Positions 13,938 to 23,441 of a stretch of DNA of 64,000 nt are shown piece by piece. The first letter of the stretch is position 1, and the number at the start of each line of letters is the position of its first letter. Both the position numbers and the translations under genes were made by a program. Under the pieces are notes generated by a model that was not told where the DNA came from, did not search any database, and saw nothing but the letters and a program-made list of their open reading frames with translations. The stretch is from Campylobacter ureolyticus ACS-301-V-Sch3b (GTDB lineage: Bacteria > Campylobacterota > Campylobacteria > Campylobacterales > Campylobacteraceae). The DNA is taken from contig NZ_KE340326.1 of assembly GCF_000413435.1 (NCBI RefSeq), positions 62,001 through 126,000 on the forward strand. The letters are read 5' to 3'.

Positions 13938-13964
13938 TAAATTTGAAATTCTAAATCAAATTTA
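13938..13964 (-). terminator. hairpin after the CorC/HlyC-type gene
   Basis: Nine-base arms TAAATTTGA and TCAAATTTA around a 9-base loop, followed on the minus strand by TTTTAC. A/T-only stem, so modest strength. Confidence 0.45.
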
Positions 13965-13972
13965 TAAATTTA

Positions 13973-15274
13973 TTATAAATTACTTATTTTTGTTATTTTT
14001 AATTTTGAAATAGCCGTTTTATCCATAGCTAAAACTTCGTAAGTGCAGTTTTTATCACTTACTTTATCTCCAACTACAGGGAGTTTTCCAATTAGATTAA
14101 AGGCATATCCACCAATTGTATTTTCCTCTATATCATCGTCAAACTTAACCCCCATAATGTCTTCAACATCCTCAATATAGCTTCTTCCTATAAACTCATA
14201 GCTATCATCACTTAACTTTTTAAAAGTTGTAACATTATCATCATGCTCATCTATAATATCGCCTAAAATTTCTTCAATTATATCTTCCATGGTAATAAGT
14301 CCAGATGTTCCACCGTACTCATCAATTACGAGTGCTGCAGAAATTCTTTCTTTATTCATCATTGGCAAAATTTTAGCAATTGAAGTGTTTTCTGAAACAA
14401 TTATAATTTTTCTAACTATTTTATTAAAATCTTTTTCTTTGTTTTGTAAAATCAAATCCCTTATATGTATCATTCCTAAGACATTATCTTTACTTCCATC
14501 AATGTATGGAAATCTTGTAAAGCCGGAATTTACAACGATTTTAAAATTCTCTTCAAAACTAAGTTGTTTATTTAGACAAATCATATCTTTTCTTGGAGTC
14601 ATAACTTCTTTTGCAACTGTATCGCCAAAATCAACCGCATTTTGAATAATATCATTTTCAAATGAGTCTAAAACTCCTACTTTTAGGCTTTCTCCTGCAA
14701 TTATTTTAATCTCTTCTTCTGAGTGAGCTATTTCATTTTCACCTGCAGGTTTTATACCAATTAGCTTTAAAATAGCTCTAGCCAAAATATCAAAAACCTT
14801 TATAAATGGTAAAAATAAAAGCCAAAATGCATGAAGTGGTTTTGCCACAAAAAGAACTATTTTTTCAGTTTTTGCAATAGCTATAGACTTTGGCACAAGC
14901 TCACCTAAAACAACATGAAAAAGCGTAATAAAAGTAAAAGAAATTCCAACTGCAATTGTGTGAAGTGCTATATCATTTACACTAAAAAACTCTTTTATAG
15001 GAGATTCTATAAGTCTTACAACAGCAGGCTCTCCAATCCAACCAAGCGCAAGAGAACTAAGCGTAATTCCAAGTTGAGTAGCACTTAGATAAGTATCAAG
15101 GGAATTTGTGATTTTTAAAGCAAGTTTTGCATTTGGGACATTTTCATGGATAAGCTCTTCAAGCTTACTTTTTCTAACTTTAACAATTGAAAACTCAGAG
15201 AGCACAAAAAAGGCATTTAAAAATATAAAAACAAATGCTAAAAATAGCATAAAAGTGGAATGATCCGTATCCAA
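13973..15274 (-). CDS. CNNM/CBS/CorC_HlyC domain membrane protein
   Basis: 433 residues in the usual three parts: an N-terminal DUF21/CNNM membrane region (residues 1 to about 180, three to four helices), a CBS pair (about 210-340, including MTPRKDM and DEYGGTSGLITMEDIIEEILGDI), and a C-terminal CorC_HlyC domain. Family members are implicated in Mg/Co efflux or Na-Mg exchange; the old name haemolysin C is misleading. TTG start with AAGGA upstream; an internal ATG at 15250 lacks a good ribosome binding site. The hairpin at 13938 follows. Confidence 0.88.
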   Translation of the reverse strand: MDTDHSTFMLFLAFVFIFLNAFFVLSEFSIVKVRKSKLEELIHENVPNAKLALKITNSLDTYLSATQLGITLSSLALGWIGEPAVVRLIESPIKEFFSVNDIALHTIAVGISFTFITLFHVVLGELVPKSIAIAKTEKIVLFVAKPLHAFWLLFLPFIKVFDILARAILKLIGIKPAGENEIAHSEEEIKIIAGESLKVGVLDSFENDIIQNAVDFGDTVAKEVMTPRKDMICLNKQLSFEENFKIVVNSGFTRFPYIDGSKDNVLGMIHIRDLILQNKEKDFNKIVRKIIIVSENTSIAKILPMMNKERISAALVIDEYGGTSGLITMEDIIEEILGDIIDEHDDNVTTFKKLSDDSYEFIGRSYIEDVEDIMGVKFDDDIEENTIGGYAFNLIGKLPVVGDKVSDKNCTYEVLAMDKTAISKLKITKISNL

Positions 15275-15308
15275 AATGGTTTTCCTTTAATTTTAAAATG
15301 TGAAATTA

Positions 15309-15335
15309 TACCTAAAATTTGAGTTATTTTAGGTA
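15309..15335 (-). terminator. terminator of the Bat operon
   Basis: Perfect 10-base arms TACCTAAAAT/ATTTTAGGTA with a 7-base loop, downstream of the last Bat gene on the minus strand. Confidence 0.6.
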
Positions 15336-15355
15336 AATTTCTTTTTTTGTAAATT

Positions 15356-16870
15356 TCAAATGTTTAAAAAATATTCTATGATTTTTCTTTTATCTATTTT
15401 ATTTGAAGCGTTTTTATATAAATTTTCTTCAAGCAAAGCCAAAATTTCATCTATAAATTTAGAAGTTTTAATATATGGAAGAAGTAAATCAAATAGCTCT
15501 TTATCGCTCTTTGCAGCTTTTAGTTTTTCTATGATTGGTTTTTGTTTTTTTTCTCTTTTAAAGTTAATTTTTGAAAACAAAATCATAGAAATAATACCTA
15601 AAATAAATCCCAAAATAAAAGTTAAGATTAAATATTTTTTACTAATTTTAGTTTTTAAATTTGATAAATTTTCATCTTTTATTTCGTTTAAATTATCACT
15701 TTTTAGCTCATCTGAAACCAAAATTTTAGGTGAGCTTTGAGTTTGAGGCAAGTTTTGCAAATTTGAGTTTAAAACTTCTATTTTTATCTCTTGTGAAGAG
15801 ATTGTTTTTGTAGAGTTTAAGTCTTTATCAAAATAGCTAAAATTTATAGCTGGAATTGTAAAATTTCTATCGCTTACTATAGCAAATTTTTGTAAAAACT
15901 CACCGCCATATAAACCATTATTTAAGTAATTTTTAATCTCTGGATTATTTGGATAAATCAATGTATTATCTATCTTTAAATCAAACTTTTTTATATCTTC
16001 TATATTTCCATCGCCATTAATTTTTAGTGTTAAATTAACTGGTTCATTTGCATTTACTTTTGTTTTATCTACAGTTGCATTAATACTAAATTTACCAAAA
16101 TTTTGAACATTGCCAGGAAGAGGCAAAACCTCTAAATTTAAAGAATTTGAAATAGTATCTTTCCACTTTATATTTCCAAAAAATGAGCTAAAAAACGGAT
16201 CACTAAATTGATCTTTTTGTGTATTTCCAAAATAGGCTTTTAATGGAGATATTTCGTAACTTCCAGCTTGTTGTGGAAAGAGTAAAAAAGATATTGTTTG
16301 CGTTATGTAGCCATTTTCGCTGCTGTTTTTTACATCATTTAACTGTTTTACTAAAAAATGTTCTATCTTTGGAAACTCATAATCAAATTTATCAAATTTT
16401 ACATCTGCTCTTATCTTAAAAACAACATCAAGCTTTAAATGATCACCCAAAATAAGCTTATTTTTATTAGTTCTTAATTCAACAATAAACTCATCGCCAG
16501 TTTTATTTGGAGTTTGCTTTACAACTTCTAAATTTGCAGGTTCTGTTTTATAAAGTTTTCCATCAACTAAAACTTCAAAGCTTGGAATTTCAATGCTTTT
16601 TAAAGGCTTAAAAGCATAAATTTTAGAAACGGTTTTGCTTTTAGCTCCATTTATAATACTAATATTTTGCGAACTTGAAGTTCCTAAAATAGCATATCCA
16701 CCAACCTCATCAATATCTGGAAATTTAACCCTATTTCCATCGGCAACTATGCTAAATTGCGCTAAATTTCCCTCGTATACAACTGGTGTATCAAGAGTTA
16801 AGCTAACTTTTGAAAAAGTTAAATTTATAAATAGTGTCAAAATTAAAAATACTCTACCAAGGTTTAACAT
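15356..16870 (-). CDS. batD: BatD-type protein of the aerotolerance operon
   Basis: 504 residues. An N-terminal signal sequence (MLNLGRVFLILTLFINLTFS) is followed by a long beta-rich periplasmic region of immunoglobulin-like repeats (PVVYEGNLAQFSIVADGN, then KVNANEPVNLTLKINGDGNIE), one membrane helix near residue 420 (YLILTFILGFILGIISMILF) and a short cytosolic helical tail. This matches BatD. The frame reaches 16900, but AGGA precedes the ATG at 16870 and only that start leaves the signal sequence at the N-terminus. Last gene of the operon, overlapping the previous one by 17 bases. Confidence 0.82.
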   Translation of the reverse strand: MLNLGRVFLILTLFINLTFSKVSLTLDTPVVYEGNLAQFSIVADGNRVKFPDIDEVGGYAILGTSSSQNISIINGAKSKTVSKIYAFKPLKSIEIPSFEVLVDGKLYKTEPANLEVVKQTPNKTGDEFIVELRTNKNKLILGDHLKLDVVFKIRADVKFDKFDYEFPKIEHFLVKQLNDVKNSSENGYITQTISFLLFPQQAGSYEISPLKAYFGNTQKDQFSDPFFSSFFGNIKWKDTISNSLNLEVLPLPGNVQNFGKFSINATVDKTKVNANEPVNLTLKINGDGNIEDIKKFDLKIDNTLIYPNNPEIKNYLNNGLYGGEFLQKFAIVSDRNFTIPAINFSYFDKDLNSTKTISSQEIKIEVLNSNLQNLPQTQSSPKILVSDELKSDNLNEIKDENLSNLKTKISKKYLILTFILGFILGIISMILFSKINFKREKKQKPIIEKLKAAKSDKELFDLLLPYIKTSKFIDEILALLEENLYKNASNKIDKRKIIEYFLNI

Positions 16871-17885
16871 TTTTATCCTCACTTTTATGATTTTTTTCAC
16901 CTATAGGCATTAAAAAAGTTCCGATATTTCTATGCTCTAAAGCTTTTTGCCATTTTGCTTCTTCCATATCACTAATTGGTTTTATATCTGCTGGAATTTC
17001 ATCTATTTTATCATCTTTTTTATTTTCAACTTGCTTGCCAACATTTTGGTTTTCTTTATTTTCATCTTCTTTTTGCTGATCTTTTTTTTGCTCATTTGCA
17101 ATACTTTTTTGCGCTATGTTACTGTTTTCGTTTTGTCTGTTTTCTTGGCTTTCATTACTTTGTTCATTTTCTTGATTGTTTTTATTTTCTTGCTTTTCAT
17201 TGTTTTGCTCATTTTCTTGATTGTTTTTATCTTCTTGATTTTCATTTGGTTTATTATCGTTTTGCTTGTCGTTTTGTTGCTCGTTTTTTTCACTATTTTG
17301 TTTATTATCGTTTTGCTGATTTTTGTTTTGCTCGTTTTCATCTTTGGAATTTTGACTGTTTTGTTCGCTATTGTTTTGATTGTTTTGTTCTTTGTTTTTA
17401 TCACTGTTTTGGTTACTATTTTGATTTTTATCTTGATTTTGCTCTTTATTATTATCACTATTTTGGTTATTTTGAGTTTTGTTTTGATCTTGTATTTTTT
17501 CAACAAGTTCTAAATTAAACCTTGTGTCATTATCATCTTTTATCTCTAAAGCTTTTTTAAAAGACAAAATAGATTTGTTAAAATCGTGTAAATTTGCATA
17601 CGTGTTGCCTAAATTATGCAATCTCTCAAAACTTAAATTATCATCTTTTACATCGTTAAAATTTTGCAACGCCTGGCTAAAATTTCCATCTTTATAGTTT
17701 GCCACACCTTCATTATATTTTGCTTTTGGCAAATTTAGCTTTTTATAGTTTTTGGCAGCTGTTTTAAAATCTGCCAAATTAAAACTCTCTTTTGCTTTTG
17801 AAATGGTAGAAAACTCAGGATATTTAAAAAATAAAATCAATACAATTCCTAAAATTGATAAAACAAAACCTATATAATATCTCAC
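16854..17885 (-). CDS. TPR protein of the Bat operon with long Asn/Gln/Lys/Glu-rich tail
   Basis: 343 residues. One N-terminal membrane helix (about 4-22), then TPR repeats from about 28 to 130 (NEGVANYKDGNFSQALQNFN, NLGNTYANLHDFNKSILSFKKALE), as in BatB/BatC/BatE-type partners. From about 135 to 290 the protein is nearly pure Asn, Gln, Lys, Glu, Asp and Ser in short repeating units such as NNQENEQ. The C-terminus (PISDMEEAKWQKALEHRNIG) is ordinary again. The tail probably sits in the periplasm and is prone to length change. ATGA overlap with the upstream VWA gene. Confidence 0.8.
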   Translation of the reverse strand: MRYYIGFVLSILGIVLILFFKYPEFSTISKAKESFNLADFKTAAKNYKKLNLPKAKYNEGVANYKDGNFSQALQNFNDVKDDNLSFERLHNLGNTYANLHDFNKSILSFKKALEIKDDNDTRFNLELVEKIQDQNKTQNNQNSDNNKEQNQDKNQNSNQNSDKNKEQNNQNNSEQNSQNSKDENEQNKNQQNDNKQNSEKNEQQNDKQNDNKPNENQEDKNNQENEQNNEKQENKNNQENEQSNESQENRQNENSNIAQKSIANEQKKDQQKEDENKENQNVGKQVENKKDDKIDEIPADIKPISDMEEAKWQKALEHRNIGTFLMPIGEKNHKSEDKNVKPW

Positions 17886-18826
17886 GCTTTTCTCCTAAAA
17901 GGCAAGGAAAAATTTGCCATAAAAAATAAAACTATCGCCAAACAAAGAGGATAATAAAAAAGCTCTTTTTGATCTTTTATCATTTCATCTTTTGTTTCAT
18001 TATTTTTAAATTTTGAACTTATTAATGAGTTTAAAGCTTTCATATCATCGTTATTTAGTGAGCTTTGCATATACGCGCCACCTGTTTTTAAAGCTAAATC
18101 TTTAATGCTTTGATTTGCTTTTAAAAGCACAACATCATTATTTGGTGCTTTAAAAAGTCCGCCTTTATTTGTTGCTGTTAGATAAATAAACACGCTTATT
18201 TTATTTTCTTTAGCAAATTTAATTTCTTTACTAAATTCCTCATTATCCCCACCATCGCTAAATAAAACCAAAATTTTATTTTTTTCATCTTTAAAAAGAG
18301 TATCAACTGATCTTAAAAGTGAGTAAATATCTGTTCCTTGTAAATTTAAATTTGAAAAATTTAAATTTGAAATAAGATATTTTAATGAGCTAAAATCACT
18401 TGTTAAAGGCGATATCATAAAAGCTTCATTGCTAAACCCAACAACTCCTAAACGCTTATCTGCCGCATTATCCAAAAAACTATAAATTTTATTTTTAGCA
18501 AATTCAAAACGGCTTGGAAAAAGATCATCAACTCTCATTGAATTTGATATATCAAGTGCTATAACTGCATTTATATAGCTTTGTTTTATTTTTATTTCGC
18601 CATTTGTAATAACTGGTCTAGCAAGAGAAATAATGCCAAAAATAAGGCTAAAAATCAAAATATAAGCTCTTAATCTTTTTGAAAAGCCACTTTTTTTAAT
18701 ATAAATTTCTTTCATTACTTCTTTTGAAAAAATTGCCTTTAAACTTCTACTTTTTCTAACTAAAAAAATAAATATAAATGGGATTATTAACAAATATAAA
18801 ACTTCTAAATATAAAAACTCAAACAT
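17882..18826 (-). CDS. von Willebrand factor A domain membrane protein (BatB-like)
   Basis: 314 residues: two membrane helices at the N-terminus, a VWA domain of about 190 residues with a complete MIDAS site (DISNSMR near residue 91, then a T in the QGTDI loop and the DGG of LFSDGGDN), and a C-terminal membrane helix. VWA proteins of this operon type are thought to work with the MoxR ATPase in assembling or protecting envelope complexes. It overlaps the upstream VWA gene by 8 bases. Confidence 0.85.
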   Translation of the reverse strand: MFEFLYLEVLYLLIIPFIFIFLVRKSRSLKAIFSKEVMKEIYIKKSGFSKRLRAYILIFSLIFGIISLARPVITNGEIKIKQSYINAVIALDISNSMRVDDLFPSRFEFAKNKIYSFLDNAADKRLGVVGFSNEAFMISPLTSDFSSLKYLISNLNFSNLNLQGTDIYSLLRSVDTLFKDEKNKILVLFSDGGDNEEFSKEIKFAKENKISVFIYLTATNKGGLFKAPNNDVVLLKANQSIKDLALKTGGAYMQSSLNNDDMKALNSLISSKFKNNETKDEMIKDQKELFYYPLCLAIVLFFMANFSLPFRRKA

Positions 18827-19709
18827 TTATTTTCCTATTGTCATATAAAAATAAAACTACCATTAAAAAAAGTCCAAAACCTAAAAAGTAAAAATAAAAA
18901 TAGGTTTTTTTAATAAATTTTTGTGATTCTATCTCGCTTTTTTCAAGCTTATCTATCTCATCATAAATTTGTTTTAGTCCACTGCTTGAGCTTGATGAGT
19001 AATACTTTCCACCTGTTTGTTGTGCGATATATCTTAAAACATCTGGATTAAAATCCCCAACTCTTCCAACGCCAACTGTATAGACTTTGATATTATATTT
19101 TTGAGCTGTTTTTATAGCTACATCAAGTGGAATTGTTCCTGCGTTATCAATACCATCAGTTGGTAAAATTATAATTTTATTTTTGGAATTACTATCTTTA
19201 AATAAATTTGAAGTTAAAAAAAGCCCCTCATAAAGTGCAGTTTTGTTTAATCCAACCATACCAAGTTTTATCTTTTCAAGCAGTCTTTTTATACTTGTTT
19301 TATCGTAAGTTAAAGGAATAGCTGTGTAAGCAAAATCAGCAAAAACATTTAAAGCCAAGGCATCATCTTTTCTTTTATCTATAAAATCATTTAATATCTC
19401 TTTAACAATTTCAAATTTATTTCCCTCACTCATAGAACCACTTGCATCAAGCATTAAAGCTATTTCATATCCTTGTGAGTTTGATGATTTTATCTCATCT
19501 TTTTTTATAGGACTTGCAAGAGCTGTGCTTAATGATAAAATTAAAAGAAATTTTAAAATTTCTTTTAGAATAGTTCTATTTTTTGTCGCATTTTTAAGCA
19601 TTTTTATGTTTGAGAAATAAAAAGCTTCTTTTTTTTGTTTGCAAAATTTTAAAAAAATGAGATAAATAAAAGGAATTAAAAAAGCCCATAAATTTTCAAA
19701 CTCAATCAT
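18819..19709 (-). CDS. von Willebrand factor A domain membrane protein (BatA-like)
   Basis: 296 residues: two N-terminal helices, a VWA domain with MIDAS DASGSMS near residue 89, T in GLNKTALYEG and D in LPTDGIDNAGT, and a final membrane helix (YFYFYFLGFGLFLMVVLFLY). The layout equals that of its neighbour, and the pair corresponds to BatA/BatB. ATGA-type overlap with the gene before it. Confidence 0.87.
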   Translation of the reverse strand: MIEFENLWAFLIPFIYLIFLKFCKQKKEAFYFSNIKMLKNATKNRTILKEILKFLLILSLSTALASPIKKDEIKSSNSQGYEIALMLDASGSMSEGNKFEIVKEILNDFIDKRKDDALALNVFADFAYTAIPLTYDKTSIKRLLEKIKLGMVGLNKTALYEGLFLTSNLFKDSNSKNKIIILPTDGIDNAGTIPLDVAIKTAQKYNIKVYTVGVGRVGDFNPDVLRYIAQQTGGKYYSSSSSSGLKQIYDEIDKLEKSEIESQKFIKKTYFYFYFLGFGLFLMVVLFLYDNRKINV

Positions 19710-20122
19710 TTTATGTCCTTAGGCTTTAAACTTTTAATCAAATTTAAAATTTCATTTTTTAAAATTTTATCAAGCGTTGGAGTATCTTTTTTATATTTAT
19801 AAATTTCAAGTTTTTTATTGATTTCATTAAATTTATCTTTGTTATTTTCATCTAAAAAATATGGAAAATTTTGACTAAATTGATAAATACTTTCTTTTTC
19901 ATTTTTAAAATCAATACTTTTTAGCTCATTAAATGCCAACTCTTTTTTAGATATTTTTTTGATTTTTTTATATCTTGGCATAAAAATTATTTTAAAAAGA
20001 CAAAAAATGGCGATTAAAAATAAAATTAAAATTAAAAAAATCCACGGATATAAAAAGCTTAAATCAATTTCGCTAATGCCTTTAATATCTTTTAACTCTT
20101 TTAAAAGATCAAATTCTTGCAT
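19706..20122 (-). CDS. small membrane protein of the Bat/MoxR operon (DUF4381-like position)
   Basis: 138 residues with one membrane helix near residues 28-50 (FLILILFLIAIFCLFKIIFM) and a Lys-rich cytosolic helical part. Size, topology and position between the DUF58 and VWA genes match the DUF4381-type subunit of MoxR-VWA operons, but the sequence itself is too plain for a firm call. Separated from the DUF58 gene by a single base. Confidence 0.7.
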   Translation of the reverse strand: MQEFDLLKELKDIKGISEIDLSFLYPWIFLILILFLIAIFCLFKIIFMPRYKKIKKISKKELAFNELKSIDFKNEKESIYQFSQNFPYFLDENNKDKFNEINKKLEIYKYKKDTPTLDKILKNEILNLIKSLKPKDIK

Positions 20123-20123
20123 T

Positions 20124-20948
20124 TTAACGCCTTGCTATTTGTATGAGCTTTGAAAGTGGCTCATCATTTGTATAAATTTTGCCAAAAGAAACTTTATTTT
20201 GTAAAAAATGTTCTTTTAATTTTTCATCATGTGTTTTTAAAAGTTTTTTATATCTTTTAATAGAAATTTCATCCAAATTTGCTTCAAATTTATCTCCGTT
20301 AAATGGATTTATCAAATCAACATCATTTAAAGTTGTCAAATTTTCTTCAAATAAATCTCTTAAAACAACCACATAAACATCATTTTGATATGATATTTCA
20401 CTTAAATCAATCTCTTCTAAAAAATCACTTATCAAAAAAACAGCAGCTTTTCTTTTAATGACACTATTTAAAAACTCACTCAATTTTTTAAAATCAATCT
20501 CCTTTTTAAAAGTATTTAGGTTTAAAATATCTTTTGTTATTTCATAGATTTCATTTTCATCACTAACTGGCTCATAAAAAAGCTCAGGTTTATTACTAAA
20601 AACAACTGGAAAAAGCAAATTTTTACCCATAGTTGTCGCAAGAGCCAAAAGTGTAAAAACTTCTGCTGCAAGATCTAGTTTAAGCCTACTTAAGCCAAAT
20701 TTTAAACTACTGCTTAAAGCTAAAACTACAACAACATTCATCTGTTTTGTTTCATTAAAAACATTTGCTTTTAGCTCACCACTTTTTGCACTAGCTTTAT
20801 AGTTAATACGCCTTAAATCCTCATTTTCATACTCTTTAATTTCTCTAAAATCAAGCCCATCGCCTTTTATCAAGCTTTCATAAAGACCAAAGTTTGAGTT
20901 AAAAACATTTTTTTTGGCTTTTATAAAAATTTCTTTTGCACGATTCAT
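20124..20948 (-). CDS. DUF58 domain protein
   Basis: 274 residues. It contains the DUF58 signature near residues 24-60 (YESLIKGDGLDFREIKEYENEDLRRINYKASAKSGEL), where the R-x-Y-x-x-G-D-x-R-x-I-D/N motif is slightly altered, followed by a degenerate VWA-like fold (VVVLALSSSLKFG). These proteins are the regular partner of MoxR ATPases. It starts 4 bases after the moxR stop codon. Confidence 0.88.
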   Translation of the reverse strand: MNRAKEIFIKAKKNVFNSNFGLYESLIKGDGLDFREIKEYENEDLRRINYKASAKSGELKANVFNETKQMNVVVVLALSSSLKFGLSRLKLDLAAEVFTLLALATTMGKNLLFPVVFSNKPELFYEPVSDENEIYEITKDILNLNTFKKEIDFKKLSEFLNSVIKRKAAVFLISDFLEEIDLSEISYQNDVYVVVLRDLFEENLTTLNDVDLINPFNGDKFEANLDEISIKRYKKLLKTHDEKLKEHFLQNKVSFGKIYTNDEPLSKLIQIARR

Positions 20949-20952
20949 TGAT

Positions 20953-21894
20953 CTATGGTGCCTTTATAGTGTTTAGGATTTTTTCTATTATAATATCTGG
21001 CGTTATATCTTTTGCTTTTGCTTTATAATTTAACATTATTCTATGCCTTAAAACGCCTTTTAAAACAGCTGCGATATCAAGTGGAGTTACATAGTCTTTG
21101 CCATTTATCATCGCATAAGCTGCACTTGATTTGTATAAATCAATACTTGCTCTTGGGCTTGCACCAAATTCCAAAAATTCACTAATTTGAGATAAGCCAT
21201 ATTCACTAGGTTTTCTTGTAGCAAAAATAAGTTTTATCATATATTTTTTAACTTCCTCATCAAAATGAATTTTTTTAAGTTCATTTTTTAAATTTAAAAT
21301 TTCATCTTTTGAGGCAACTTGATTTATATTTTCAAAACCTTTTACAACAACTCTATTTACTATTTCAAGCTCTTCCTCGTAAGTGTTATAATCAACTAAA
21401 ATTTTCATTAAAAATCTATCAAGCTGAGCTTCAGGAAGCTTATAAGCACCTTCTTGCTCAATTGGGTTTTGTGTAGCCATAACCAAAAAAGGTTCATCAA
21501 GCTTAAATGAATTATCGCCAATTGTAATTTGTTTTTCTTGCATAACTTCTAAAAGTGCAGATTGAACTTTTGAAGGAGCTCTATTTATTTCATCAGCAAG
21601 AAGCAAGTTTGTAAAAGCGGGTCCTTTTTTAAGATAAAACTCACCAGTTTTTACATTATAAACTTCAGTTCCTATAATATCACTTGGAAGAAGATCGGGT
21701 GTAAATTGAACTCTTTTAAACCTTATGCCAAGACTTTTTGCTAGTGCATTTATAGCTGTTGTTTTTGCTAAGCCTGGAACTCCCTCAACCAAAATATGAC
21801 CGTTTGAAATAAGACCTATAAGTAAAGCATTAATAAGTTCATCTTGACCAACAACCACCTTACTTACTTCTTTTTTTATATCTTGTAAGATCAT
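20953..21894 (-). CDS. moxR: MoxR-type AAA+ ATPase
   Basis: 313 residues. Walker A GVPGLAKTT near residue 39, Walker B LLLADEINRAPSK near 101, sensor 1 ATQNPIEQEGAYKLPEAQLDRF around 141-162, then a helical lid. This is the MoxR subclass, proposed to act as a chaperone for metal or protein loading, working with the VWA proteins downstream. First gene of a seven-gene run: moxR, DUF58, small membrane protein, two VWA genes, TPR gene and batD, all with overlaps or tiny gaps. Confidence 0.92.
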   Translation of the reverse strand: MILQDIKKEVSKVVVGQDELINALLIGLISNGHILVEGVPGLAKTTAINALAKSLGIRFKRVQFTPDLLPSDIIGTEVYNVKTGEFYLKKGPAFTNLLLADEINRAPSKVQSALLEVMQEKQITIGDNSFKLDEPFLVMATQNPIEQEGAYKLPEAQLDRFLMKILVDYNTYEEELEIVNRVVVKGFENINQVASKDEILNLKNELKKIHFDEEVKKYMIKLIFATRKPSEYGLSQISEFLEFGASPRASIDLYKSSAAYAMINGKDYVTPLDIAAVLKGVLRHRIMLNYKAKAKDITPDIIIEKILNTIKAP

Positions 21895-21976
21895 AATCCA
21901 CCTTATATTATTTTTTAGTGAAATTATAATGATGATTGATTAATGATTTTTATATATTTTTAAAATATGATAAAAT

Positions 21977-22312
21977 TTATTTATTTAATACTTCTTTAAC
22001 TCTTGAAAAAGTATCATTTAAAGATAGGCTCAGTCTTATTATACTATCTTCGTTGGCTTTTAAAGAGTGCTTAACCATAGAATCAAGAGCTATCATATCA
22101 AACTGGTTTAAAATAACTTTTTCATTATCCACGCCAAACTCGATACTACCTTTTAAAACCTGAACTTTTATAGGGCTTGGAGCAAAATGCTCCTTCATAA
22201 AACTGCTTTTTGCCATACTAAGACAAATCTCTTTTGAAAATTTATCTTCATATAAAAGCTTAGCATTAACACCATCAAATTCAGTTTTGTTAAATTTATA
22301 AATTTGCATCAT
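21977..22312 (-). CDS. small cupin-domain protein
   Basis: 111 residues forming one cupin barrel: KEHFAPSPIKVQVLKGSIEFGVDNEKVILNQFDMIALDSMVKHSLKANEDSII has the G-x-x-E and the second-motif His. Of the classical metal ligands, a His in EHFAP and one in VKHSL are visible, but motif 1 lacks the second His, so metal binding is uncertain. Probably a small sensor or detoxifying cupin. Single gene, with no operon partners visible. Confidence 0.75.
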   Translation of the reverse strand: MMQIYKFNKTEFDGVNAKLLYEDKFSKEICLSMAKSSFMKEHFAPSPIKVQVLKGSIEFGVDNEKVILNQFDMIALDSMVKHSLKANEDSIIRLSLSLNDTFSRVKEVLNK

Positions 22313-22380
22313 AATATCCTTTATTAAAATCTTAGGATATTATAACTTATATTTTGTTGTAGTTATTGATTTAAGTCAAT

Positions 22381-22400
22381 AAAAGAGTTATAACTCTTTT
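22381..22400 (-). terminator. terminator of the rpsP-rplS operon
   Basis: Perfect palindrome AAAAGAGTTATAACTCTTTT just after the rplS stop codon on the minus strand, running into TTATTG. Confidence 0.6.
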
Positions 22401-22408
22401 ATTTTTGA

Positions 22409-22765
22409 TTATTTTCTAAGCTCTTTAATTTTTGCAGCTTTACCTCTTCTATCTCTTAAATAGAATAGTTTTGCTCTTCTAACTTTTCCATGTCTTAAAA
22501 CTTTTATCTCTTCAAGGTTTTCACCATAAAGTGGAAAAACTCTCTCAACGCCAATATTGTTTGCGCCAATTTTACGAATTATAAAAGTTTGACCTGTTCC
22601 GGTTCCTCTTTTAGCTATACAAACACCTTCAAAATTTTGAATTCTTGTTTTTTCACCTTCGGTAATTCTTATAGCAACTCTTAAAGTATCGCCCGCACGG
22701 AATTCAGGAATACTTCTTTTAGAAACTTGAGCTTCCTCAAAAGCTTGTATATATTTATTTCTCAT
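22409..22765 (-). CDS. rplS: 50S ribosomal protein L19
   Basis: 118 residues, full length, with the L19 signature [27 protein letters not shown] and the arginine-rich [22 protein letters not shown] end. L19 lies at the subunit interface of the ribosome. Last gene of rpsP-KH-rimM-trmD-rplS, overlapping trmD by 11 bases. Confidence 0.97.
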   Translation of the reverse strand: MRNKYIQAFEEAQVSKRSIPEFRAGDTLRVAIRITEGEKTRIQNFEGVCIAKRGTGTGQTFIIRKIGANNIGVERVFPLYGENLEEIKVLRHGKVRRAKLFYLRDRRGKAAKIKELRK

Positions 22766-23441
22766 GATTGTCCTTTAAGTCAGGGCGAAAATAGTTTGTC
22801 TTTAATCTCGCCATTTGATTTTTTAAAGCTGATATTTTACCGTGATTTCCCTTTAAAAACTCTGAAGGCACAGATAAATTTTCAAAAATATTTGGTTTTG
22901 TAAAAGATGGTGCCTCTAAAAGTGAATTTTCAAAGCTTTCAACTTCCAGTGAATTGGCATTTCCTAAAACTCCATCTATGTTTCTACAAATCGCATCACA
23001 CATGCAAAGAGCTCCAAGTTCTCCGCCTGTCATGATAAAATCTCCAACGCAAAAAACTTCATTTACATATTTTTCTATAACTCTTTCATCTATGCCTTCA
23101 TAGCGTCCGCAAATAAAAGTAATATTATCTTTTTTTGAAAGTCTTTTTGCATCAATTTGCGTAAATTTTTTACCAACTGGAGTTAAGTAGATTATATGAG
23201 TATTGGGATTTTTATTTTTTATATTTAAAATTGCATCACTTAGTGGCTGGGTACCAATCAAAAGTCCAGCTCCACCACCTATCATATAATCATCAACTTT
23301 TTTATGCTTGTCCTTACTAAAATCTCTTGGATTTATAAAATCAACTTCAAAAAGATTTTTATCCAAAGCTCTTTTTAGTATAGAATCATCAAAATAAGGT
23401 TTTATAAGATTTTCAAAAAGAGTTATAAAGTTAAATTTCAT
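22755..23441 (-). CDS. trmD: tRNA (guanine-N1)-methyltransferase
   Basis: 228 residues. SPOUT-class enzyme that methylates G37 of tRNAs to prevent frameshifting. Seen: the N-terminal [15 protein letters not shown], the SAM-binding trefoil knot ([20 protein letters not shown], then [21 protein letters not shown]) and the C-terminal tRNA-binding half ([21 protein letters not shown]). ATGA overlap with rimM. Confidence 0.97.
   Translation of the reverse strand: MKFNFITLFENLIKPYFDDSILKRALDKNLFEVDFINPRDFSKDKHKKVDDYMIGGGAGLLIGTQPLSDAILNIKNKNPNTHIIYLTPVGKKFTQIDAKRLSKKDNITFICGRYEGIDERVIEKYVNEVFCVGDFIMTGGELGALCMCDAICRNIDGVLGNANSLEVESFENSLLEAPSFTKPNIFENLSVPSEFLKGNHGKISALKNQMARLKTNYFRPDLKDNHEK

Noticed and set aside
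16947..17518. Long plus-strand and minus-strand alternative frames over the Asn/Gln-rich tail
   Set aside because: They are products of the repetitive codons of the TPR gene; they have no ribosome binding site and consist of monotonous residues.
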